A stretch of DNA of 11,374 nucleotides from an uncultured Christensenellaceae bacterium (lineage in GTDB: Bacteria > Bacillota > Clostridia > Christensenellales > Pumilibacteraceae): assembly GCA_910588315.1 (NCBI GenBank), contig CAJUQF010000051.1, positions 1 through 11,374 of the forward strand, read 5' to 3'. The stretch's first letter is position 1. The number at the start of each line of letters is the position of its first letter. This document shows positions 5,326-11,374 of this stretch, one piece after another. The notes beneath the pieces are model-generated. The model did not search any database and was not told the origin of the DNA. It saw only the letters and a program-made list of their open reading frames with translations. The position numbers were made by a program, and so were the translations under genes.

Positions 5326-8300
5326 TATGCCGTCACGACCTCTTCGATACAGAAGTTATCCAAATACATCACGACATCCGCTACGTCGCCGAACCAATAT
5401 CCGAGAGCGAATACCGCGATATCCGCGCCGCTGAGCGTTACGCTGAACGTATGTTTACCGGGAGTTTGATCGGCTATCACGGTCTCGCCGTTCGCCATCT
5501 GAGTAGTATAGTAAAATCCTTTTGCGGGCGTCGAATCGTATTCGATCATGTAGTCGAACGATACGGTGTACGATTTAGCGTCGTCTATAGCCAAAGGATG
5601 CCACCAACTGCCACCAGGTTCGCCTTTTTGGAACGTGAATATACGTATCAACCATGTACTCGCCACGGGGCTGTATTTAAGCACGTTTCCCGTAAACCCG
5701 TCAACCTTTTCGACGGCCACCATACTCTCCGCATCCAATTCGCTCAGTCTGCCGTAATCGGGTACTACATGCGCCCAAAGATCGGTTTCGTCGAAGTCTG
5801 AGTAGTACAGCGCATTGGATGTGAGCGAAAACTTTATGACAGAACCGTTGGAAAACATTGCGGTGTAGTCACACGTTCCGTATACCTGATCGAGCAATGC
5901 TTTACTTAACGTCAAGCCGTCGTTATCTACCGTAATATAGTCCACGTTCATCGGCTGCGCGGTAACGAACGCCTTATCGAAATGTCCGTAACCGCGGCGC
6001 TTTAACTCGGTCACAGTGACGCCGCCGCGAAACGTCCCGGCAAGTTTGAGACTGTCTATGCCGCGCACGAAAGTTTTGGACTTTTCATCGAGCGACGCGA
6101 CTACCGCGGGCGCATCTGTCTCCGCGATACGGAATTCGTCCACGTAAAGCGTCGCGCCCGTAACGTCGAAGCCCCAATACCCGATCAGGAACAGCGCGAT
6201 GTCTTTACCTTTAAACACCTGCGAGAACGTATGCACTCCTTCGGTTTGATCCGCCAACGCTATCTCTCCGTCGTTGGGTTGCGTGGAATAATAAAATCCG
6301 TGCGCCGGTTGCGTCTCGAACTCCGCTTTGTATTTAAAGGAAAACTCGTAAAACTTTTCGTCTTCGAACGTCATCGGACAGAACCACCAAGGCGCGCCCG
6401 CCTCGCGATTTTGGAATGTCAATATGCGAATAAACCAATCGTTGTTTACTTCGGGTGCGCTATATTTGAGCGCTCTGCCTTCTAAGCCCTCGACGCCGCT
6501 CTCGAAACTTACGAGCGGCACGGCGTTCGGTTCGCGCAAAACGCCGTAAAGGTCGACAATGCCCTCTCCCCATAAATCGGTCTCGTCGAAGTCGGTGTAA
6601 AACAATGTATTGGATGTGAGCGAGAAGGAAAGCGTATCGCCGGTGGAAACTTCGAGTTCGTATTCACACGTCCCGTAAACCTGATCGAGAAGCCCTTTCA
6701 TTATCGTAAGTCCGTCCGCACCGAGCGACACGTACTCGATATTCATCGGTTTCGATTCCGTTTTTGCGCTGTCAAACGGCGAATCGCCGCGACGGGAAAG
6801 TCCCGTTACCGTAACGCCGTCGTCGAACTGCCCCGCGAGTTTTATCTCGCTTGCGCCGAACTTAAACGCGCGTTCGGTCTCGGTAAGTATAGCGATCTTA
6901 CTCTTATCCGCATGATCGAAAACGACTTCCGCACACGACACCGAAGTCAATATCGAAACGGTATGTCTGCCTAATTCAAGTTGGTCTACGACTTCCGCGG
7001 CAACGGTCACTTTGCCTTCTTCGTAGTTGTAGGGTACGCTCGCACCGTCGATAAGAACGTCGCTCACAAGATATCCGTTAGCCGTTACGGAAACTACGAG
7101 CCCGTTTTCGTCGCTGCTTTCGAGTTCCGCTGCAAGAAGTTCGTCCGTTTCCGTAATGCGGTAATTATCGAACAATATATACCCGCCGTTCAAAAGCTTG
7201 CCGTATACCATGAACGCCGCATACTCCGGTCTGTAAGTGAACGAGTATGAGTAGTGTTTGAGTTCGCCCGGAGTCATATCGAGTTTGGGACCCATCAGAT
7301 TGCCCGCATAAGTGCGGAACCGCACATCCTCGCCGTCAGTCGTATCGACCGGATAATAGTCGAAACTAACGATGTAATTTTTACCCGATTTAAAGGCAAG
7401 CTTATGCCACGTTCCCGTGCCGCCGGTCTCCTCGAAAGTATAAATGCCGTGCACACTGAGCGGAACGTCTTCCGTGTGAGGCGTAAATTTAAGCACTTTG
7501 CCGCTCATACCGCAATCGTCGGGCGCCTCGATTATCTCCACGCGCGTCGAGTCCTGATAATACGGATTAAGCCCGGTGTTAGACTGCAAATCGCTGTGCA
7601 ATGTGGTCACGTCGTAATCGGTATACGCGAGATTGTTCGTTTCGATATAAAACTCGTAAATATCGTTGTTACTGAGCGTAAGCGTGTACTTGCCTTCGCC
7701 GAAAGTGCGTTTGTAAAAACTCTCGTTTACCGTGAGCGACGTAGCCGTAGCGGTATAATCGTCTGACGACAGCGTATAATCGCCGTACGTTATACTCTTT
7801 ACGGTCGCCTCTCCGAAATCCGCAGAGAACGTCACGCCGTGCGCCTTGCCGAGTTCCGCGCTCCTGCTCGTCACTTTATCGAAAGAAGTTTCGACGGTGT
7901 TCACAACCGCAAGTGTAAATTCGGCTGTACCGCCGGTAGTTATAAGTTCCGCGGCATAGTCGCCGAGCGCCAACGATAGCATATACTCTTCGTTTATAGA
8001 TACGCATTCTGTCGTCTCGGAGTAGCTCCACAGATCTTCCACGAGTCTGGTCCCGTCTATCTTAAGCATCGATATTTCCGCGCCGTTGAGCTTAACGGGC
8101 AATTCGAAATCAAGACCGACCGCCTTGTCGTAGCTGTACTTTTCTTGCGTAAGCTCTGGCGGTTCGGGCGCGGTGTCGGTGACGGCGACGTCAAACTCTA
8201 CGCTCACACCCTTGTTTTCGCCGACGAACGCATTGAGCGTGATCTTTGTCGTACCCGTCTTTAACGCCGTTACCGTAAACTTGCGATCCGTTATTTCGCT

Positions 8301-8549
8301 CGCTGTCACGATCGTATCGTCGCCTACCGTCACGCCGTATGTAACGGTCAGCCCGTTCTCGTTTATATGCTCGCCGATATTTACGGTAGCCGAACTCACG
8401 CCATACAGATCGAGCGCTATGTTTCGGTCCGCCGCGACGGCAGTCGGTTTTGACGGCGACGACGGCTTATCGGTCTCGCCGCAAGCTACGCACAGTACGC
8501 AAGTCGCAAGCAGCGATAAAACTATCAACAGGAACCTTTTTATCCTCAT
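5325..8549 (-). CDS. Large modular lipoprotein with Ig/X2-like and jelly-roll repeats
   Basis: The 1074-residue protein starts at ATG 8549, chosen because it gives a clean lipoprotein signal (MRIKRFLLIVLSLLATCVLC, lipobox VACG, Cys23) and follows AGAGAGGTG. A Ser/Pro-rich linker follows, then a BIG2-like Ig domain at about 38-126. X2-like modules lie at about 145-216, 236-305, 484-546, 567-646 and 834-911. Three jelly-roll (CBM4/9-like) modules lie at about 307-468, 649-810 and 914-1070, each ending in a strand of the type LYVDEFRIAE. The last two X2-plus-jelly-roll pairs are clear duplicates, with conserved WW (721-722, 982-983) and GFYY (751-754, 1011-1014). No catalytic motif was seen. It is probably tethered to the outer face of the membrane and binds polysaccharide; the binding role is inferred from fold and context. 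It lies between the GH36-like and FIVAR genes in one operon. Confidence 0.82.
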   Translation of the reverse strand: MRIKRFLLIVLSLLATCVLCVACGETDKPSSPSKPTAVAADRNIALDLYGVSSATVNIGEHINENGLTVTYGVTVGDDTIVTASEITDRKFTVTALKTGTTKITLNAFVGENKGVSVEFDVAVTDTAPEPPELTQEKYSYDKAVGLDFELPVKLNGAEISMLKIDGTRLVEDLWSYSETTECVSINEEYMLSLALGDYAAELITTGGTAEFTLAVVNTVETSFDKVTSRSAELGKAHGVTFSADFGEATVKSITYGDYTLSSDDYTATATSLTVNESFYKRTFGEGKYTLTLSNNDIYEFYIETNNLAYTDYDVTTLHSDLQSNTGLNPYYQDSTRVEIIEAPDDCGMSGKVLKFTPHTEDVPLSVHGIYTFEETGGTGTWHKLAFKSGKNYIVSFDYYPVDTTDGEDVRFRTYAGNLMGPKLDMTPGELKHYSYSFTYRPEYAAFMVYGKLLNGGYILFDNYRITETDELLAAELESSDENGLVVSVTANGYLVSDVLIDGASVPYNYEEGKVTVAAEVVDQLELGRHTVSILTSVSCAEVVFDHADKSKIAILTETERAFKFGASEIKLAGQFDDGVTVTGLSRRGDSPFDSAKTESKPMNIEYVSLGADGLTIMKGLLDQVYGTCEYELEVSTGDTLSFSLTSNTLFYTDFDETDLWGEGIVDLYGVLREPNAVPLVSFESGVEGLEGRALKYSAPEVNNDWFIRILTFQNREAGAPWWFCPMTFEDEKFYEFSFKYKAEFETQPAHGFYYSTQPNDGEIALADQTEGVHTFSQVFKGKDIALFLIGYWGFDVTGATLYVDEFRIAETDAPAVVASLDEKSKTFVRGIDSLKLAGTFRGGVTVTELKRRGYGHFDKAFVTAQPMNVDYITVDNDGLTLSKALLDQVYGTCDYTAMFSNGSVIKFSLTSNALYYSDFDETDLWAHVVPDYGRLSELDAESMVAVEKVDGFTGNVLKYSPVASTWLIRIFTFQKGEPGGSWWHPLAIDDAKSYTVSFDYMIEYDSTPAKGFYYTTQMANGETVIADQTPGKHTFSVTLSGADIAVFALGYWFGDVADVVMYLDNFCIEEVVTA
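5340..6056 (-). repeat. Internal duplication, copy B (residues 832-1070 of the large lipoprotein)
   Basis: This is the second copy of the X2-like plus jelly-roll pair described at 6105-6851. It keeps the RRG, PMN, LLDQVYGTC, DFDETDLW, WW, GFYY and ADQT landmarks in the same order and closes the protein four residues before its C-terminus. Confidence 0.88.
6105..6851 (-). repeat. Internal duplication, copy A (residues 567-815 of the large lipoprotein)
   Basis: This copy encodes one X2-like plus jelly-roll pair. It aligns end to end with copy B at 5340-6056. By hand, 49 of 83 positions are identical in the section running from GVTVT to DFDETDLW, including LLDQVYGTC and FSLTSN. DNA is diverged but still alike in places, for example around 6675-6695. 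Confidence 0.88.
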
Positions 8550-8554
8550 TATTT

Positions 8555-10711
8555 TCACCTCTCTATAGGATCTATCCATAATATTGCGGTCGAGCGCGGC
8601 TGTAAATAAACGTCGTAACCGGACATCAGCTCGCTGCCTTTGATACGTTTTATACCGTTTTTTCCGTCCGGATCGGTAAGAGAATACCACCCGTCGGGAT
8701 CGAGTCCGCGCGCATAGATCTTCTGCGTCGTCGTTTTCGACTTGGGAAAGTTAAAGACTTCCATAACGCCTTTATCGCTTTCCTTATCGAAATACATGCG
8801 CGCTACCCACTGCTCGCTGTCGTATAGCGGTTTGGATTCGGTCAGTTCATACATATCGTAAAACACGTACTGCCTGTATTTTTCGAATTCGTCCATGCCG
8901 CGTTCTATAAGATCCCACGTCTCGTCGGTCAAGTTTTGGAACTGCATTGGCACGCACAGCGTCGACGAATACGTACTGCGCCACTGATACATGTCGCGCG
9001 GATTGGGACCGTCCGTTTCCGAGATTCTGCCGAACAGCACGCCGCCGTACGGTATCCACTTGTTGAGCGCTGTCACTTTGGACACGGTTGCCGGCGGATC
9101 GAGTACGATATCGCTGTCCGAGCGGAAGAACGACACCGAGCGCCGCAATAAAGCAAGATCCTGTCTGTTTCCGCCTGCCGACTGCATTTCTATAAAGCCC
9201 GCTCTGCCCGTCTCCGCCTGCCACTCGAGTATGCGATCCCACAACTCGAACTTGCCGCGAAAATGCAGGTTTTCCGTTATGCCGTTGCGGTTTTCGCCCT
9301 GCAAAGCATCGCCCGAGCGGAACGCCGTTACCGGCGAAAAATTGTGATCTTCACGGTAAATATGTATACCGGCAAGCTCCATGGTCGACGTTATGCGCCC
9401 GAACAGCCAATCGACGGCATTGGGATCGCCGTGCCACACGAGATAGTTCTCTCCCTGCGCCGGAAGCAGCCATTTGGGATACAGCCCGAAATGCGAATAT
9501 ATTTCGTTCGCCGCGCCGTTGAAGCGTTCCACTTCGAACCACATCGTACTGCCTTTAACGCCGAGTTCCTCTTTCATCGCCGTCGTATAGTCTTTGAATG
9601 TCTCTCCCGGCCATTTAGTGCGATCGAGTTCCCACGCGCCCACGCTCCACCAGGAATCCGGCAGCGAATCGCCGTTGGGCGCGGTGTACCACCCTGCGTC
9701 GAACCAGTGATAATCGAACGACAATTCATGCGCCTTTACCGCGTCGATGGAAGCGCGGTACGTCGTGCTGTTCTCGAATTCGCTGCCGCCGCGATACCAG
9801 CCCACGGGCGTATCGCTGACAAACCCGACCGTAACGGACGGTTGGATCTTTCGCGTGTGCGCGCCGTCTTCGTACGGCAGATTGTGATCTATATACCACC
9901 TGCGCCATTTGTTCGTCGCCTCATCCTCGTCGCGACGGTAATAGCGCACGAACGCCATAAGCGGCGTTTGCACGCATTCGTCCGGCTTAAGGTACGTACG
10001 AAGTCCGGTCGTACCGGTTCCCTTGAATAACGTTTTGCCGCCGCGACGCAAAAACTCGGCGCGCCAAGTACCCGGCCAGCCGATGGCTATCATCGCGCCG
10101 CCGTCGTCCGTTTCCAAATTAAAGTACGGCATATACTCTTCGCACGAGCGGCCCGTCGTCGCATCAACTACGACGTCGCCGTCCGCAAGAGCTTTTTCGT
10201 ACGGCATAAAATGACCGCCGTAATCGCCTGCGTTGCTCTTTACGACAGGTCGATCGCCGGTAAAAGACAGTTCCGCCGCAACGACGTCGGACAGTATGGA
10301 CGTATTATCTTTGGATACGTTGGAAAAGTACACCGTCCACTCGTAAGCGTCGTGATCGGGATACATAGCGGCTTCCACAGTCGCCTGCAGCTTTTTATCC
10401 GGGTGCAGAAACTCGAGCGTCACCGAACGCTTGCCGTTTTCCGTTTTTTCGTTAAATGCCGTTCGGGAAAAGCCCTTGAACCCGTGATAGGACGTACCGC
10501 CGTACACGAACGATACGGGGAAATTGCGACCTTCACGAATATAATATTCGAATTCTTCTTCCGTCGCGGTCTTGTGTTTTACCGTTTGCATATTTTGCTC
10601 CTCTTTTGCGCCTGTACGCATGGGCTGTGTGTTTGCGCAACCGAACATACCGAACGCCATTATTACACTCAACAATAATGTTCCGAGTTTATTGATCATT
10701 TTTCCCGACAT
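8555..10711 (-). CDS. GH36-like (clan GH-D) glycosidase lipoprotein, putative alpha-galactosidase
   Basis: The 718-residue protein has a lipoprotein signal (MINKLGTLLLSVIMAFGMFGC, Cys25 as the lipidated residue). An N-terminal beta-rich domain spans about 45-285, a (beta/alpha)8 catalytic barrel about 290-600, and a small C-terminal beta domain about 630-715. Barrel landmarks follow GH36-like alpha-galactosidases: FDAGWY (337-342) in place of the classical DDGW, WSVGAWELDRTKWPG (355-369), YREDHNFSP (452-460) with D455 as the expected nucleophile, and MQSAGGNRQDL (509-519) with D518 as the expected acid/base. The cysteine usual before the SGG stretch is replaced, so it belongs to a divergent subgroup. 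Predicted to act outside the membrane on alpha-linked galactose or a related sugar. GAGGAG 4 nt before ATG 10711 sets the start. It is the first gene of the operon, divergent from an AraC-type regulator. Family confident, substrate not. Confidence 0.85.
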   Translation of the reverse strand: MSGKMINKLGTLLLSVIMAFGMFGCANTQPMRTGAKEEQNMQTVKHKTATEEEFEYYIREGRNFPVSFVYGGTSYHGFKGFSRTAFNEKTENGKRSVTLEFLHPDKKLQATVEAAMYPDHDAYEWTVYFSNVSKDNTSILSDVVAAELSFTGDRPVVKSNAGDYGGHFMPYEKALADGDVVVDATTGRSCEEYMPYFNLETDDGGAMIAIGWPGTWRAEFLRRGGKTLFKGTGTTGLRTYLKPDECVQTPLMAFVRYYRRDEDEATNKWRRWYIDHNLPYEDGAHTRKIQPSVTVGFVSDTPVGWYRGGSEFENSTTYRASIDAVKAHELSFDYHWFDAGWYTAPNGDSLPDSWWSVGAWELDRTKWPGETFKDYTTAMKEELGVKGSTMWFEVERFNGAANEIYSHFGLYPKWLLPAQGENYLVWHGDPNAVDWLFGRITSTMELAGIHIYREDHNFSPVTAFRSGDALQGENRNGITENLHFRGKFELWDRILEWQAETGRAGFIEMQSAGGNRQDLALLRRSVSFFRSDSDIVLDPPATVSKVTALNKWIPYGGVLFGRISETDGPNPRDMYQWRSTYSSTLCVPMQFQNLTDETWDLIERGMDEFEKYRQYVFYDMYELTESKPLYDSEQWVARMYFDKESDKGVMEVFNFPKSKTTTQKIYARGLDPDGWYSLTDPDGKNGIKRIKGSELMSGYDVYLQPRSTAILWIDPIER
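8556..8564 (-). promoter_or_regulatory. Ribosome-binding site fixing the start of the large lipoprotein
   Basis: AGAGAGGTG on the minus strand ends 6 nt before ATG 8549. It overlaps the last codons and the TGA stop of the GH36-like gene, so terminating ribosomes can reinitiate directly. It argues against the longer in-frame start at 8690. Confidence 0.8.
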
Positions 10712-10715
10712 ACAA

Positions 10716-10721
10716 CTCCTC
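10716..10721 (-). promoter_or_regulatory. Ribosome-binding site of the GH36-like gene
   Basis: GAGGAG on the minus strand ends 4 nt before ATG 10711. It favours this start over the in-frame ATG four codons later (MINKLG), although either gives a lipoprotein signal. Confidence 0.7.
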
Positions 10722-10776
10722 GCCGCAGCATTTAAATTCTTTATAAGTCAATCGATTTTGCTTCGACTTTGAAATT

Positions 10777-10806
10777 GTTATATCATATCGCACGCAAAAA
10801 CAACAA
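10777..10806 (-). promoter_or_regulatory. Weak candidate promoter of the three-gene operon
   Basis: On the minus strand TTGTTG (10806-10801), an 18-bp spacer and TATAAC (10782-10777) would start transcription near 10770 with a leader of about 60 nt. The -35 matches the consensus only at TTG, as expected for an activator-dependent promoter, so the call is tentative. Confidence 0.4.
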
Positions 10807-10825
10807 TACACAAATATAAAAAAGC

Positions 10826-10854
10826 TGGACATTTGTCATATATTGTTGTATAAT
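10826..10854 (+). promoter_or_regulatory. Promoter of the AraC-type regulator gene
   Basis: TGGACA (10826-10831), a 17-bp spacer and a perfect TATAAT (10849-10854) predict a start near 10861 and a 5' leader of about 55 nt. An inverted repeat GACA-TT-TGTC (10828-10837) overlaps the -35 and could be an operator. Confidence 0.72.
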
Positions 10855-10915
10855 ATTCATAAATTTTTTCGAAAGCGCGAACGTTTTTAACGCTTGTCTA
10901 TCGATCGAGTGCAAA

Positions 10916-11374
10916 ATGCAAACCATATATATCGTTCCCAAAAGCATTCCGAGAGTGCGTTTCGCACACACTCACGCGACCGACAACTATCATATCGAAC
11001 ACGATGTGACGCCCGATTTTCTCGAGATCACTTATATCGAGCGCGGCACGGCAAAACGCACGTATTATAACGACAACGGCATAGAAGAGGTCATCGTTCC
11101 GCCGGAAAGCATTATCGTACACGCTTACGATAAACGCGTGGTATGCTCAAGCGCCGAGGAACATAGACATTGCACAGTCGGTATAAACATAGCGTTCGAC
11201 TTTGTTGCGGAAGGAGAAAAAGATGCGCTCGCATTCCCTTCCGTTTGCCGCGACGCAGATTTCGTGCCGGCAACAGCCGCCGTTATACGCGAGATAGAAA
11301 AAGATATACTGCTCGAACCGGATAATACTTGGCGCAGTACCGCGCATATATGCGAACTTTTCTCGCTGTTCGAC
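10916..11374 (+). CDS. AraC-family-like transcriptional regulator, N-terminal sensor part
   Basis: The first 153 codons are present with no stop before the window ends. The segment resembles the cupin-like effector-binding domain of AraC/XylS regulators: an N-terminal His-containing segment (FAHTHATDNYHIEHDVTPDFLEITYIERG), the YYNDNGIEEVIVPPESIIVHAYD strands, and the EEHRHCTVGINIAFDF strand, followed by a helical region (TAAVIREIEKDILLEPDNTW). The C-terminal double helix-turn-helix would lie beyond position 11374, so the family call depends on the sensor domain and the context. It is divergent from the glycosidase-lipoprotein operon, the usual position for a local activator responding to a sugar. 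The start has only a weak GAG 6 nt upstream; no better in-frame ATG was seen. Confidence 0.75.
   Translation, partial: MQTIYIVPKSIPRVRFAHTHATDNYHIEHDVTPDFLEITYIERGTAKRTYYNDNGIEEVIVPPESIIVHAYDKRVVCSSAEEHRHCTVGINIAFDFVAEGEKDALAFPSVCRDADFVPATAAVIREIEKDILLEPDNTWRSTAHICELFSLFD

Noticed and set aside
7254..7766. 170-codon plus-strand frame inside the large lipoprotein gene
   Set aside because: Antisense shadow with no domain; the opposite strand encodes the clear modular protein.
8550..8690. Earlier in-frame start of the large lipoprotein at 8690
   Set aside because: It would bury the signal peptide behind 47 Arg-rich residues and overlap the GH36-like gene by 136 nt; the Shine-Dalgarno at 8556-8564 supports ATG 8549.
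9263..10030. 255-codon plus-strand frame inside the GH36-like gene
   Set aside because: Antisense shadow of a conserved gene with no recognisable domain or ribosome-binding site.
4288..10711. SusC/SusD-type polysaccharide utilisation locus
   Set aside because: No TonB-dependent transporter or SusD fold is present and the lipoproteins and FIVAR-like units point to a Gram-positive envelope.
10868..10885. Catabolite-repression (cre)-like element in the regulator leader (GAAAGCGCGAAC)
   Set aside because: Only the left half resembles the cre consensus; the right half lacks the required symmetry.

Overview
The window looks like a piece of an uncultured Clostridia-type Gram-positive genome of roughly balanced base composition. 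This is inferred from protein content (YycJ/WalJ metallo-hydrolase, split Fe-S fumarase, M29 aminopeptidase, lipoproteins with N-terminal lipoboxes, FIVAR-like helices) and from sigma-A-type promoters. The order is not proven; a gut Christensenellales-like lineage is a guess. No rRNA, tRNA, CRISPR array, transposase or phage gene was seen.

Left part (1-3175), housekeeping. The 5' half of a YycJ/WalJ-type metallo-beta-lactamase-fold gene runs leftward out of the window from 387. Divergent to it is a rightward unit: Fe-S fumarate hydratase alpha (468-1289), its beta subunit (1309-1818) and an M29 aminopeptidase (1881-3110). The unit ends at a strong bidirectional hairpin terminator (3141-3175). 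The 80-bp divergent region is unusual. Both genes have a 17-bp-spaced promoter whose -10 hexamer lies exactly 6 nt before the ATG, with no Shine-Dalgarno, so both look leaderless. A perfect 9-bp inverted repeat also straddles the -10 of yycJ.

Middle (3177-4266). A leftward cytoplasmic alpha/beta-hydrolase (acetyl-esterase type) has its own good promoter and a Shine-Dalgarno. A tiny, possibly broken reading frame is coupled to its stop by TAATG and carries a 9-nt triplet repeat and palindrome.

Right part (4244-11374), the accessory locus. A leftward three-gene operon encodes only exported proteins: a GH36-like (clan GH-D) glycosidase lipoprotein (718 aa), a 1074-aa lipoprotein made of Ig/X2-like and jelly-roll modules with a clear internal duplication, and a 345-aa secreted protein with a concanavalin-like fold plus two FIVAR-like helical units. 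Junctions are tight: a 5-nt gap with the Shine-Dalgarno inside the upstream gene, then a TAATG overlap. The operon ends at a rho-independent terminator (4244-4266). Divergent to it, across a 204-bp intergenic region, begins an AraC-family-like regulator (10916 onward, truncated by the window). The most economical reading is a regulated surface system that binds and trims an alpha-galactoside-containing glycan, with no transporter inside the window. It is the best candidate here for something undescribed.
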